A stretch of DNA of 60,150 nt from an uncultured Lachnospiraceae bacterium (GCA_902770965.1 CACXUY010000030.1:2947-63096); one strand, 5' to 3'; positions 44,201 through 52,879 are shown, counted from the stretch's first letter. Notes: a model not told the origin generated them from the sequence alone. Made by a program: numbers and translations.

Positions 44201-45146
44201 TCTCAGAGGGCGGATCGACAGGCTGGACGTCTGCGCCGAGGGCGGAAGGGCTGCTTACAGAATAGTTGATTACAAGACAGGTGAGAAAACGCTCGACTTA
44301 ACTGAGATCGATAGCGGCAGAAGCCTTCAGCTCCCTATTTATCTCTCGGCGGCAGAGGAAATAATCCGCCGCGCGGGCGATGGAACGGTGAGCCTTGACG
44401 ACCAGCCGGATGGCGGAAAGCTGATCCGTGATGTGTCTAAGATATGCAGCGAGCTGCTGCCCTCAGGCGCGTACTATTTTAAGGTAAAAGAACCTCTGAT
44501 AGCCGCCGATGCGCTGCTTGACGAGGATGATCTTTACAAAAAGCTTAAAGGGGAGCTGAAGCTGAAGGGAATCAGGAATCCTGACGACAATATCTCTGCC
44601 TCCGGAGACAATAGCAGGCGGCAGGAGCTTCTCGCTGACACGAATCGCATGAAGCTTCTCACGGACAAGGCAAGAGATAAGGCAGCGGAGCTTGGCGAAG
44701 ACATATTGTCAGGCCGTATTGAAGCTGTGCCCTACCGCAAGGGAAATGAGACCGGCTGCGACTGGTGCGCTTTCCGCTCGGTCTGCGGCTTCGATCCAAA
44801 GCTGCCCGGCTACCGTTTCCAGAAGGCTGCCCATCAGAAGCCGGAGGATATATGGGCGAAATGGGAGGCTGAGGACGATAAAAAGCCCGGAGAGGGTGAA
44901 AATACGGAAGTGGAAGCTGCTGAAGGGGCAGCCGGCGTAAAAAGCAATAAAACAGATGAGTGCCTCTTGGACGTAGATATGTCAGCAGAAGATACGTCAG
45001 CAAAATATACGTCAGCAAAAGATACAGCAGTAAAAGATACGTCAGCAGAGGATACGTCAGCAAAGGATATGGCAGCTGAAGATATGAAAGAAAAAGATAT
45101 GACAGCAAAAGCAGAAGGAGCGGGCGATGGGCGTAAAATGGACTGA
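41250..45146 (+). CDS. addB: AddAB helicase-nuclease, subunit AddB
   Basis: AddB is one half of the AddAB double-strand-break resection enzyme (RecBCD counterpart). P-loop GASGTGKTEYI is near the N-terminus, the RecB-type nuclease motifs IDRLDV and YRIVDYKTGE near residue 1000, and the Fe-S cluster cysteines are in ESFAGCPYSYFL and GCDWCAFRSVCGF. TTG 41250 is chosen (GGAGG eight bases upstream); the frame upstream overlaps nadE. The 1298 residues exceed the usual 1150 because of alanine-rich inserts (about residues 305-350 and 760-815) and a repeated C-terminal tail of DTSAK/DTSAE units. It overlaps addA by 20 bp. Confidence 0.95.
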   Translation: MSFELVIGASGTGKTEYIYRRLIDSAVSNPEVRHIMLVPEQFTMQTQRRLVSRHPGHGLLNIDVVSFDRLAFRIFEETGTGSYQLLDDIGKSMLLRRSAGEHRSKLGIFSGNLSRNGFISRMRSMISELYEYDVTSGKLREIAERLEARPVLRDKLKDLSVIYDAFEEKLDTRTIPAEELLPLLMKVMPSSSYLQGSVIAADDFTGFTDVQFGILKNAMSQCRSFSVALTLPKGYNIHTVRPGELFSLSKRTAQELFKLADECRVTAKLTALPKDAGLPYRFRTNEELALLEKYFMRQGKPAASSAAAAVNTAVHAAANAVTADKAASADTSATGNTAANKNRVVLRELRDPSCEARWAAAEIRTMVRRHGFRYRDIAVIVPDLDRYRPCLAEAFDEADISFYMDRKKGIMSNPLIELVRSALQVLLQNFSYDSVIRFLRCGLSGLNQDETDILDNYVHGAGIRGASAWQSDFTRSFKNSGEIDFALLNDIRGRAIAPLIRFRQNEKGKVASFTSGIRTLVEELEASIPMEKWAEQFESAGDALLAREYAGSKDALFELLDKADELLGDERMSVREFAEMLDAGINEYKAGAVPHYLDQVQVGDINRSRLTELKALIFIGMNDDILPAKGGNGGILTEDERSFLRDNGIGIAPDERELADQEKYYLYRILTKPSEYLLLSWSRFTSDGSENRPSRYISQITKVFPEIHIEKSDHIPAVSHGAARRLLADGADSLRVIGLDKEWAELFSVLKHSALKQHTAAPGNNAAYPVDTANAVATSDAMAAADAVAAADAMAAVDAVAAADAMALDRIAAALSPKGSDRKLERALELVYGRVLPGSISQLESFAGCPYSYFLNYDLRLKPRSVHEFDPMDRGNFFHIAMQVFFALMEKEGLSPERIDEETRNRLTEESILEAISRTDPLMLKETARTRYFVKRWRRIADRTLWAVIEEMLDTGFRPAGAELAFTGRELDSLRWRFAKHSMILRGRIDRLDVCAEGGRAAYRIVDYKTGEKTLDLTEIDSGRSLQLPIYLSAAEEIIRRAGDGTVSLDDQPDGGKLIRDVSKICSELLPSGAYYFKVKEPLIAADALLDEDDLYKKLKGELKLKGIRNPDDNISASGDNSRRQELLADTNRMKLLTDKARDKAAELGEDILSGRIEAVPYRKGNETGCDWCAFRSVCGFDPKLPGYRFQKAAHQKPEDIWAKWEAEDDKKPGEGENTEVEAAEGAAGVKSNKTDECLLDVDMSAEDTSAKYTSAKDTAVKDTSAEDTSAKDMAAEDMKEKDMTAKAEGAGDGRKMD
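44976..45112 (+). repeat. 15-bp repeat array at the end of addB
   Basis: Imperfect 15-bp units of the form GATACGTCAGCAAAA encode a tail of DTSAK, DTSAE and DMAAE units beyond the conserved domain. The tail also runs across the addA ribosome binding region (AGAAGGAG). Confidence 0.75.
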
Positions 45147-48100
45147 CGAACAACAACAGGTGATCAGCCATCGCGGCGGCGATCTTCTCGTTTCGGCGGC
45201 GGCAGGCTCCGGCAAGACCGCGGTGCTCGTCGCTCATATCATATCCAGAATCATGGACGATGAGAAGCCACTCGATATCAGCCGACTCCTGCTGGTCACA
45301 TTTACCGAGGCTGCGGCCGCAGAGATGAGAGACCGTCTTCTCCGTGCTCTCGATCAGGCGCTGGATGCCGAACCGGACAATGCCAGGATCGCGGATCAGA
45401 TTTCAAGGGTTCCGAAGGCCCATATACAGACCATCGACAGCTTCTGCATGTGGCTTGTCCGCAACAATTTCCATAAGCTCGATATTGACCCTGATTTCCG
45501 TATAGCGGAGGAGGGCGAGGGCAGGCTCATGAGGGCGGACGTCATGGACGAGCTGCTCGAAGAAAAATACGAAGAAGGTTCAGAGGAGTTTCTCAACCTC
45601 ATAGACCGCTATTCGAGGGGGAAGGATGATGACGCCGTCAGCGAGCTTATACTGAACCTGTATCATTTCTCGCAGAGCGCCCCTGACCCCGACAGATGGC
45701 TGACAGAATGCCGTTCAAGCGTCAGAGCGAAGGTGAATGCCGGCAGCAGCCGTGTCGAAAATGTTGGTACTGAGCAAGGCGATGAAGTCAATACAAAAAC
45801 AGGCAGTATAGATGCTTATCCCTGGGCGGGTATGCTTTCGGAGATGTTACATTCACGGATCAAGGAGCAAGCCGGTTTTCTGTCATCTGCCGCAGCCATG
45901 ATCGCGGATTACGATTGCTTGGAATCTCTGCGCGAGGTATGTGAAGCCGAATCAAGGTCGCTCTTGGCCATATGTGAGGAGAAAAGCCTGGACTCTGTGA
46001 TCAACAGCATGCGTGGCTTCAAAACAGGGAGGATGACCCACAGGAAGATACATGACGAGGAGCCTGAGGCGAAGGAATTCATTAAACGGATGCACAAGGC
46101 ATTTTCCGATGAATGGAAGGAGCTGAAGAAAGGCTTTGCCTTTGCCGACCCGGAGGAAATGTGCGAGGTTCTTCGCGAAGCAGGCGGTCCGCTCTCAGAA
46201 CTCATCGAGCTGACGAGGGAGTTCTCACGCCGCTATGAGTCAGAGAAAAAGGAAAAGAATCTGGCAGATTTTTCTGACGTGGAGCACTGGGCCCTCGGCC
46301 TTTTGAAGGACAACGAGGAGTTGGCAAGAGAGCTCAGCCTTCAGTTCGATGAAATAGCCATCGATGAGTATCAGGACAGCAATCTGATACAGGAGGAGAT
46401 CCTTACCGCTGTATCGGGGGCGGGGCGCGGCGATCGGAACATGTTCATGGTAGGCGACGTCAAGCAGAGCATCTATAAATTCAGGATGGCGAAGCCTGAG
46501 CTGTTCATGGGAAAATACGACCGCTATCCGAAGCATGGCGATGGATATGAGAATGTCAAAAATGATTCCAAGCCCGACGAAGGCGGCGAGAGACTGATCG
46601 AGCTTTCCAGAAATTTCCGGACAAGGGCTTCTGTATTAGAAGTGATCAATCATGTTTTTTTCAGGATAATGAGGCGCGAGCTGGGAGGGGTGGAGTACAG
46701 CAAGGACTGCGCCTTGTACCCGGGAGCGGAGTATCCGGATTATAATGAAATGAACGAGGCTGTGGATGCCGCCAGTCTGCCGGAGAGCAGGATTGAGCCG
46801 GGGGGCGGCCAGCTGTCGGCAAACAGGACAGAGGAAGATTGTGTCCAACCGCCTGAAAGCAGGATACAAGACAGCGTACAGGAAAAAACCGGATTTGATA
46901 GCAGCAGTTCATCTGAGGAACAGCTGCACGCTTCTGTGCCAAATGGCGACAGGATGACTGAAAACCGCATATATCATAAAACATGTAAAGACCAGGCATC
47001 CGTCGAGCTGCTGCTGACTGTCTGTGGGCAGGGGCAGGAGCGCACAGAGACAGAAGCGAGGGCGGTCGCTCAGAAGATTCGTCAGATGACCGACCCCGCA
47101 GAGGGCCTGAAGCTATGGGATGCCGCGAAGGGTGAATTCCGTGCCGCAAAATACTCTGACATCGCGGTACTGATGCGAAGGGTGCGCGGCAGCGCGGGAA
47201 TCTTCGAAGAGACACTGAGAGGCTGCGGCATACCGGCGGTCAGCCGACAGAGCACAGGATATTTTGACGCGGTCGAGGTTCAGGTCCTGCTGAACGCGCT
47301 TGCCGTGATAGACAATCCTGCTCAGGATATTCCGCTTGCGTCCGTCATGCTCTCGCCAATGTCATCATTTGACGAGGACGATCTCTCTATCGCAGTCGCC
47401 TGGTACAAGGACAAAAAAAGAAACAGTAAGAATACAGATGGCGAGAGTAAAACTGATGAGAATATCCTTGAAAGCAGAAAGCCGGTCATAGAAGGCGCGG
47501 GCGCATTTTATGCCGCAGTAAAGGAATATGCCGCTGAGGGTGATGAGCCGGATCTGCGAAACCGTCTTGCCGCATTTCTTGAAAAGCTCAATAAGCTTAG
47601 GGAATATGCGATTCACAATACGATATACGATCTCATCGGAGAGATACTTCGCAGAACCGGTTACGACCTTTATCTTTCCGCGCTCCCGGCAGGGAATGTA
47701 CGCCGTCTGAACATCGAGATGCTGAAGGAGCGGGCAGCAGCGTTTGAGAAGACCAGCTACCATGGGATTTTTCAGTTTAACAGGTACATAGAGAAGCTTC
47801 GCAAATATGATGTCGATTTCGGGGAAGCCAGTACGGAGTCGGAGCAGGACGATGTGGTGCGGATCATGAGCATCCATAAGAGCAAGGGATTGGAGTATCC
47901 GGTCGTCTTTGTCTGCGGCTGCGATGGGGCTTTTGACAACCGCGACTCGTCCGGGACGGTCATCCTTCACGATGATCTAGGGGCAGCCTCGGATTTTATA
48001 GACATAGAGAATTCGCAGAGAAGAAAGAGCCTCTGGAAATCATTTGTCGCCGACCGTATACGCCGCGACAACAGGGGCGAGGAGCTGAGAGTCCTGTATG

Positions 48101-49293
48101 TCGCCATGACGAGGGCGAAGGAGAAGCTCGTGCTGTCCGGGGTACTCAAGGAGAGGGCAAACAAGGAAGAAGAGGAGCTGATAGCGGACGTGCGGATGAA
48201 GCTTACTGAAGCCGAAGAGCTTATGGAGATGACGGCATCGGATGCTTCCAGTCGTTCAAGTGAAATAACTCCAGGCAAAGAAAGTGGACAGCTATCGGCA
48301 AAAAAGCTTCCTACGTGGTACATCGCAGGCGCGTCAAGCTTTCTTGACTGGCTGCTGATGGCATTTGGCGACGCGAGGGAGCTTGTTCCTGTTACGATCA
48401 GGCGAAAGGAGGATCTGGAAGAGGAATCGTTGACGCGGATAGGAGAGAGCGGGCTTCTCCGCAGCGCGTTGGCGGCCATTCCGTCGGCAACAACAGAGGC
48501 TCTTTCGCGGTGGGAACAGCAGCTTGACTGTGGGTATGAGCATGAAGCTGCCACAGAGATGAAAGGCATATGGACCGTCAGCGAGCTGAAGGAAGAGGCA
48601 GGAATACACGACAAAGCTCTTAAAAAGAAAAGAAAGAAAGAAGGGTCTATAAGAGACGAATCGGTTGTTCAGAAGCCGGCAAGCTCCGAGAAGACAGAGG
48701 ATGAATCTGAAAAAACCGGAATTCCAAAGGATGGAGCCGTAACCCAAGCGGGCGGTGCCCTGAGGGGAACAGTATACCATCGGATACTTCAGAATATGCC
48801 GCCGACCAAGGATGTATCGTCTGTCCGATCATGGATTAAACAGAACCTGCCGCCGGATCAGGCGGCGATGGCAGACCCGGAAGACATCGCGGCTTTCTAT
48901 CGTTCGAGGTCCGGGAGCTTATGTCTTAAGCCGGATGTAAAAAGACATGCCGAACAGCCCTTTGTGCTGGGCATTCCGGAGAGTGAATTCCGCGAAAGCA
49001 GGAGAACAGGCTTTGCCGACTGGAAACGAAAGCTCACAGATGCGGATAACCTTCGTTACAAAGACGAAGAAATCATACTCATCCAGGGCATCATAGACCT
49101 CTATCTGGAGGAGGATGACGGCATAACCTTGATAGATTACAAGACAGACGCGGCTTCCCCGAAGCACATCCTTGAGGCATACGAGGTACAGCTCAGATGC
49201 TACGCGATGGCGCTCGCCCGCATAACAGGAAAGCCGGTCAAAGCGATCCGCATATATTCATTCCACAACAGATGCGAGATAGAAGTGGATTAG
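45127..49293 (+). CDS. addA: AddAB helicase-nuclease, subunit AddA
   Basis: This SF1 helicase with a C-terminal nuclease resects double-strand breaks to a Chi-like site. The 1388-residue protein shows Walker A SAAAGSGKTAVLV, IAIDEYQDSNLIQEEIL (Walker B), SIHKSKGLEYPVVFVCG, LYVAMTRAKEKLVL and a C-terminal nuclease motif GIIDLYLEEDDGITLIDYKT. An insert of about 90 residues (about 535-625) has no family counterpart and contains the repeated phrase PESRI. AGAAGGAG precedes ATG 45127, inside the end of addB, so translation is coupled. A terminator follows. Confidence 0.96.
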   Translation: MGVKWTDEQQQVISHRGGDLLVSAAAGSGKTAVLVAHIISRIMDDEKPLDISRLLLVTFTEAAAAEMRDRLLRALDQALDAEPDNARIADQISRVPKAHIQTIDSFCMWLVRNNFHKLDIDPDFRIAEEGEGRLMRADVMDELLEEKYEEGSEEFLNLIDRYSRGKDDDAVSELILNLYHFSQSAPDPDRWLTECRSSVRAKVNAGSSRVENVGTEQGDEVNTKTGSIDAYPWAGMLSEMLHSRIKEQAGFLSSAAAMIADYDCLESLREVCEAESRSLLAICEEKSLDSVINSMRGFKTGRMTHRKIHDEEPEAKEFIKRMHKAFSDEWKELKKGFAFADPEEMCEVLREAGGPLSELIELTREFSRRYESEKKEKNLADFSDVEHWALGLLKDNEELARELSLQFDEIAIDEYQDSNLIQEEILTAVSGAGRGDRNMFMVGDVKQSIYKFRMAKPELFMGKYDRYPKHGDGYENVKNDSKPDEGGERLIELSRNFRTRASVLEVINHVFFRIMRRELGGVEYSKDCALYPGAEYPDYNEMNEAVDAASLPESRIEPGGGQLSANRTEEDCVQPPESRIQDSVQEKTGFDSSSSSEEQLHASVPNGDRMTENRIYHKTCKDQASVELLLTVCGQGQERTETEARAVAQKIRQMTDPAEGLKLWDAAKGEFRAAKYSDIAVLMRRVRGSAGIFEETLRGCGIPAVSRQSTGYFDAVEVQVLLNALAVIDNPAQDIPLASVMLSPMSSFDEDDLSIAVAWYKDKKRNSKNTDGESKTDENILESRKPVIEGAGAFYAAVKEYAAEGDEPDLRNRLAAFLEKLNKLREYAIHNTIYDLIGEILRRTGYDLYLSALPAGNVRRLNIEMLKERAAAFEKTSYHGIFQFNRYIEKLRKYDVDFGEASTESEQDDVVRIMSIHKSKGLEYPVVFVCGCDGAFDNRDSSGTVILHDDLGAASDFIDIENSQRRKSLWKSFVADRIRRDNRGEELRVLYVAMTRAKEKLVLSGVLKERANKEEEELIADVRMKLTEAEELMEMTASDASSRSSEITPGKESGQLSAKKLPTWYIAGASSFLDWLLMAFGDARELVPVTIRRKEDLEEESLTRIGESGLLRSALAAIPSATTEALSRWEQQLDCGYEHEAATEMKGIWTVSELKEEAGIHDKALKKKRKKEGSIRDESVVQKPASSEKTEDESEKTGIPKDGAVTQAGGALRGTVYHRILQNMPPTKDVSSVRSWIKQNLPPDQAAMADPEDIAAFYRSRSGSLCLKPDVKRHAEQPFVLGIPESEFRESRRTGFADWKRKLTDADNLRYKDEEIILIQGIIDLYLEEDDGITLIDYKTDAASPKHILEAYEVQLRCYAMALARITGKPVKAIRIYSFHNRCEIEVD

Positions 49294-49304
49294 GATGTGA
49301 AGAG

Positions 49305-49362
49305 GACAGGCGGCCATCAGGCGAAAGCTCGCTAGCTTTCGTTCTGATGGCCACCTGTTGTT
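49305..49362 (+). terminator. terminator-like hairpin after addA
   Basis: ACAGGCGGCCATCAG and CTGATGGCCACCTGT pair (15 bp with one mismatch), with an inner stem GCGAAAGC/GCTTTCG, followed by TGTTGT. It lies between the converging addA and degV genes. Confidence 0.7.
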
Positions 49363-49384
49363 GTATATGCGGCATCTTCCGACT

Positions 49385-50221
49385 TTAAAAAGCCACGATC
49401 AGCCCATTTCGTTCGGCGTAGTAGCTGCAGAGACCTCTCGTCGGAACGATAGTAACCTTCGCTTCGTTCCATAGCTTCTCTATAGCTGCTTTCAGTGTTT
49501 CAGCTAGCTCCAGATTCTGGCAATAGCTGATCACGACCTCGACGGGCTTGACCCTGCGTTCTTTGATGTCAGAGATGATCGTTTCGAGAGCCTTTTTTTG
49601 TCCGCGTACTTTGTGCTTTATGATGATCGTGCCTTCTTCGCTGCCGATCCCTATGCCCCACATATGAAGCCTTCCCGCAAGAAAGCCCGCGATCCTGCTC
49701 ATTCGTCCGTTTTTTATCAGGTTATTGAACGACGAGAGTGCAAAGACGATGTGTGTACGTTTCTCGTATTCAATGGCATTTCTTACTACATCATCGAAAT
49801 CGGCCCCGCTGTTAATCCATTCACATAGCTTGCGGATGATCATGATCATCTCCGGTCCGGTCGAGTGAGAATCGATCAGAGCGATCTTTTTATCAGGATA
49901 TTTTTCGTGGATCATGTTCATCGCTGTAGTCGCGCTGTTGAAGCTGCCGGAAAGCCTGCTGGATATTGTCACAGCGATTGTATACCCTGGTTTTAAGAAT
50001 TGCTCATACCATGCATTAGGAGAAGGACAGGACGTATGGCTTGTTTTTTTGCTCTCTTCCATGGCTGAAACCATCCGGGCTGTGTCCAGAGTCTCATCAT
50101 CCACATAGTCTTTTGAGTCGACACTGATCACAAAAGGAATAGTTGAAAAACGAATGTCAGAATATTGCTTCTCCAGTTCAAATGTATCACAGCTAGAATC
50201 GGCTATAATGTTCCACTCCAT
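49385..50221 (-). CDS. DegV family fatty-acid-binding protein
   Basis: DegV proteins bind a fatty acid; in Firmicutes, relatives (FakB) present it to the kinase FakA. The 278-residue protein begins MEWNIIADSSCDTFELEKQY, with TSCPSPNAWYEQFLKPG, AVTISSRLSGSFNSATTAMN, IALIDSHSTGPEMIMIIRKL and ALSSFNNLIKNGRMSRIAGF, all typical. GGAGGAAAC precedes ATG 50221 on the minus strand, so I use that start and not the longer frame to 50257. No FakA gene is adjacent. Confidence 0.92.
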   Translation of the reverse strand: MEWNIIADSSCDTFELEKQYSDIRFSTIPFVISVDSKDYVDDETLDTARMVSAMEESKKTSHTSCPSPNAWYEQFLKPGYTIAVTISSRLSGSFNSATTAMNMIHEKYPDKKIALIDSHSTGPEMIMIIRKLCEWINSGADFDDVVRNAIEYEKRTHIVFALSSFNNLIKNGRMSRIAGFLAGRLHMWGIGIGSEEGTIIIKHKVRGQKKALETIISDIKERRVKPVEVVISYCQNLELAETLKAAIEKLWNEAKVTIVPTRGLCSYYAERNGLIVAF

Positions 50222-50407
50222 TCTTGTTTCCTCCCCATAACGAGTCCGCAAATCCAAAGATGATTATTCGGGTAATAGAATATACCTCATGGAATAATAT
50301 ATCTTTTGAGCCAAAGCATATTATCCATGGGATAAAATAGTACCTTGGATAAATCATACCATCAGAGTTACATCAAAGCTCCTGAGATATAGAATACCCA
50401 CTTTGCT

Positions 50408-50440
50408 AACAAAATCCTTTCAGGATAGGCGGTTTTGTTA
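50408..50440. terminator. hairpin in the degV upstream region
   Basis: GCTAACAAAATCC and GGTTTTGTTA surround TTTCAGGATAGGC. It could be a terminator relic. Apart from this, 50222-50561 holds AT-rich sequence with several TATCC/GGATA motifs and no gene. Confidence 0.35.
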
Positions 50441-50561
50441 TTTGTAATTATAAACAATAGCTGGTGGGAAAACAACCGGCATATTTTTTACCTTTGTATA
50501 TTTGTAGACATTAAACTTAATAATGTTGATTAAAACTATAATTTCGTAGAGCAGAGTGAGT

Positions 50562-50610
50562 AAGCAAAAAATGGGACAGCCCATGTTGAGAGCTGTCCCA
50601 TTTTTTGCTT
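50562..50610. terminator. strong bidirectional terminator beside the IS66 remnant
   Basis: AAGCAAAAAATGGGACAGC and GCTGTCCCATTTTTTGCTT form a perfect 19-bp inverted repeat around an 11-base loop, with A and T tracts on both sides. It probably belonged to the insertion sequence or marks its truncated edge. Confidence 0.85.
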
Positions 50611-50665
50611 AGTGTGATTATTCTTACCCGAATCTCTGACTTCTTATCTGCTTCTTTAAGAAGGA

Positions 50666-51475
50666 TCATGACATCCTCTTGGCGACAAGGGCGGCATTGT
50701 GCACCCAGATGGTTTTCCCGTTCACATCAGTGCCGGTCTCATCGAAGTTAGCGACTTTGGCCCCGATAAGCATAGACTTTATGGTCTGAAGCGTGCCTCC
50801 TACCTTTTTTGCACACTTTGACACCATAGATGTGATCGTTCCTGTGGAAAGACTGACACAGAGCAGGCTTCCAAGAAGGACATGGATCCTCATTACGCTG
50901 ACAGCGCCATATGTGCTCAGGAGACCGGCCAGTACAGAAACAGAATCACCATACTGTATATATGCCCGGATCCCTTCGGGGAATTCCCCAGACAGGTTTT
51001 CCCCTGTGCAGGGACATGAATCCACCAGGATAGACTGGTGCTCTGTCACCTTGGTTGTGATGACTGCATTCACCTCATAACGCTTTTCACCACAGGTGAA
51101 TACGTTGCCTTTCATAATACATTCATTCAGGTGAGGGCATGTGAGACACTTTTTGGGCAGATGTCTGTTGTACTTATCTGGCTCATGCGGGATCACCATA
51201 TGAGAACCAGGATGCCCTTTCTGCCCGCCCTGCTTTTTGCCGGATTTCTGACGCTGGCTCTGTGGATTTGGCTTGTTGAAGCCATCGCTGGAAGGCGGTT
51301 TGGAACTATTCTGGGAGTTCTGGTTCAGCTGGCGCTGAAGCTCCTTGATGGTTTCCTGCAGCTCCTTAATAGTTTCCGTCAGGGCAGCGTTGGACTCCGT
51401 CAGCATTTGTACAAGAGCAGTGAGATTTGCGTTCTGCTTTGTAATTGTTTCGATGATGAGATCCTTGTTATCCAT
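50666..51475 (-). pseudogene. IS66 family transposase, C-terminally truncated
   Basis: From ATG 51475 (GGAGCGG upstream) the frame encodes 269 residues: a leucine-zipper-like coiled coil (NANLTALVQMLTESNAALTE and TIKELQETIKELQRQLNQ), the conserved NSSKPPSSDGF, a basic segment, a zinc-finger-like region with cysteines (CLTCPHLNECIMKGNVFTC), and the start of the catalytic domain, VANFDETGTDVNGKTIWVHN. Complete IS66 transposases are about 500 residues, so the second and third catalytic acidic residues are missing and the protein should be inactive. Confidence 0.88.
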
Positions 51476-51854
51476 TGATCCGCTCCTTCCCGAAAGCGGT
51501 ATCCATAAGGATATCACAAGCCTTTTTCATCAAACGCCGACAGGAACGATTGTCGCTCTCCGAAACGGTAAGCTGATTGCGGAGTTCTGCAATCAGTGCA
51601 TCTTTTTGCGCTATTATTGCAAGAGCCTGTTCACACAATGCCTTATAGTCTGTATCACTATGGGTTGGCGTGACAGCGACAGTATCTGATCTTCCTCGCT
51701 TGCCTGTCGGGACGACATCGCCTGTAGCAGGGTCAAGGCGGCCGATCAGCTTGCGGCGTGAATGAGGCTGTTTGAGTTCCTTATCCCAGTAGGAAATGGA
51801 CTCATAAACGTATGTTATATTACGAGTTTTATTGTGAACCTTTACGATAGCCAT
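51468..51854 (-). CDS. IS66-associated accessory protein
   Basis: This 128-residue protein begins MAIVKVHNKTRNITYVYESI, with SYWDKELKQPHSRRKLIGRL and DPATGDVVPTGKRGR, then a helical C-terminal half. Similar small ORFs accompany IS66 transposase genes in Clostridia. Its stop overlaps the transposase start by eight bases, indicating coupled translation. GGAGAT precedes ATG 51854 on the minus strand. Its role in transposition is not known to me. Confidence 0.7.
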   Translation of the reverse strand: MAIVKVHNKTRNITYVYESISYWDKELKQPHSRRKLIGRLDPATGDVVPTGKRGRSDTVAVTPTHSDTDYKALCEQALAIIAQKDALIAELRNQLTVSESDNRSCRRLMKKACDILMDTAFGKERING

Positions 51855-52044
51855 GAATCCATCTCCTTAAATAGTGTTACTTATTTCTTATATTGTATCG
51901 CTATTTTGTAAAACTATGCTGTCGTAGGGGGTTCTGAATAGTTACAAAGGAAAACTGATACCTACCAGAGGGTCTGCCCCGTCTGCAAGAGACAATACGG
52001 ATCGGCAGCAGCATGTAGTGATAAAAGCCCAGGAGACAAACTTT

Positions 52045-52593
52045 ATGATACGAAATGCAACAATAGACGATGCCAATCAGCTGCTTGAAATATACGCCTA
52101 CTACGTGAAGAACACGGCTATTTCCTTTGAATATGATGTACCGTCTTTGGAGGAGTTCCGAACCCGCATCGATAGCACGCTGAAAAAGTACCCTTATCTC
52201 GTTCTTGAAGAGGATGGTATGATTCAAGGCTATGCGTATGCGGGAGCCTTCATAGAAAGGGCTGCGTATGGCCACTCGTGTGAAGTGTCCATCTACGTGG
52301 ATCATAATGCAAAAAGGCATGGTTATGGAAGAAGGCTCTATGAAGCACTGTAGGAATGCTTGAAAACACAAGGAATTCGTAACCTGTATGCATGCATAGG
52401 TGATCCCATAGTAGAGGATGAATACCTGACCCGGAACAGTGAACAGTTTCATAAGCATCTAGGGTTTGCCAAGGTTGGGACCTTTCATAAATGCGGTTAT
52501 AAATTTGGCCGCTGGTATAACATGATCTGGATGGAGAAGATAATAGGGTCCTGTCCACTCGAACAACGAAAGAAAAAATCATGTTGTCTCTGA
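52045..52593 (+). pseudogene. GNAT N-acetyltransferase (phosphinothricin acetyltransferase-like) with an in-frame stop
   Basis: Translation from ATG 52045 (AGGAGA ten bases upstream) gives MIRNATIDDANQLLEIYAYY, then SFEYDVPSLEEFRTRI and EVSIYVDHNAKRHGYGRRLY, the acetyl-CoA-binding region, and stops at TAG 52351. The same frame continues without a shift through ECLKTQGIRNLYACIGDPI, FHKHLGFAKVGTFHKCGYKF and WYNMIWMEKIIG to 52593. The whole matches a PAT-type acetyltransferase of about 180 residues interrupted by a single amber codon. The two halves are in phase, so only one base change is needed to restore it. Confidence 0.85.
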
Positions 52594-52612
52594 AACATGA
52601 TTATGATATCAT
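52584..52612 (+). promoter_or_regulatory. promoter of the putative antitoxin RNA
   Basis: TTGTCT (52584-52589), a 17-bp spacer and TATCAT (52607-52612). It reads towards the small toxin gene from the opposite side, predicting a start near 52619. Confidence 0.5.
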
Positions 52613-52618
52613 ATAAAA

Positions 52619-52706
52619 AAGGGGAGCCCGAAGCGGCCACCCTCATATAATGCTTACCGCTTACGCGGCAGCCGTCACTGTAGGGCAGTGGCGGCTTTTA
52701 TCTTTT
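52619..52706 (+). ncRNA. putative antisense antitoxin RNA of a type I toxin-antitoxin locus
   Basis: A predicted short transcript of about 88 bases runs from the promoter at 52584-52612 to a terminator GCCGTCACTG-taggg-CAGTGGCGGC-TTTTATCTTTT that overlaps the last codons of the minus-strand toxin gene. Convergent, 3'-overlapping antisense RNAs are the arrangement of txpA/RatA-type loci. The RNA is inferred from promoter, terminator and geometry, not by homology. Confidence 0.45.
52669..52706 (+). terminator. terminator of the putative antisense RNA
   Basis: A 10-bp stem with one G-U pair, a five-base loop and a T-rich tail. Read on the minus strand, the same stem lies in the 3' region of the toxin mRNA. 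Confidence 0.65.
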
Positions 52707-52784
52707 CTGAAAGATCTTGTATAAGAGACCAATCAGAGCGACAATGAAAATACCTAGTTGGAATAAATCCGAATAAGTAACCAT
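52698..52784 (-). CDS. holin-like small toxin (type I toxin-antitoxin, TxpA/Hol_Tox type)
   Basis: A 28-residue peptide begins MVTYSDLFQLGIFIVALIGL and ends LYKIFQKR. A short polar N-terminus is followed by one hydrophobic helix and a basic tail, the plan of the putative holin-like toxin family of Firmicutes. AAAGGAGGG lies seven bases before ATG 52784. A convergent RNA gene overlaps its 3' end, and a promoter lies about 95 bp upstream. The leader contains repeated CCCTTCG segments and ACGAAGGG, so alternative hairpins could control access to the ribosome binding site. It would act at the cell membrane. Too short for ordinary gene calling. Confidence 0.75.
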   Translation of the reverse strand: MVTYSDLFQLGIFIVALIGLLYKIFQKR

Positions 52785-52879
52785 CGACACACCCTCCTTT
52801 CCGAAGATCGAAGGGAAGAACCCTTCGTCAAAAACGAAGGGCAGCCGCCCAGGCTCCGGGAAAAACTCCCCATGTAAGA

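Larger units (their letters stand above)
50666..51945 (-). mobile_element. truncated IS66-family insertion sequence
   Basis: The element carries an accessory ORF and the first half of an IS66 transposase. The outer end at 51928-51945, read inwards on the minus strand, is GTAACTATTCAGAACCCC, which differs from the family A MITE end at one of 18 positions. No matching left end was found between 50.2 and 50.7 kb, so the distal part is lost. The coordinate 50666 is the end of the surviving transposase frame, not a mapped element boundary. Confidence 0.75.

Noticed and set aside
44659..45237. Leucine-rich minus-strand frame opposite the end of addB
   Set aside because: It is the complement of the repetitive addB tail and has no ribosome binding site or conserved domain.
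50444..50460. Left end of the IS66 element (GTAATTATAAAC)
   Set aside because: Only the first eight bases agree with the known end, which is too little in AT-rich DNA.
52351..52353. Amber codon read as pyrrolysine in the acetyltransferase
   Set aside because: No pyl genes or PYLIS-like context were seen, and acetyltransferases of this family have no such residue; a nonsense mutation is simpler.
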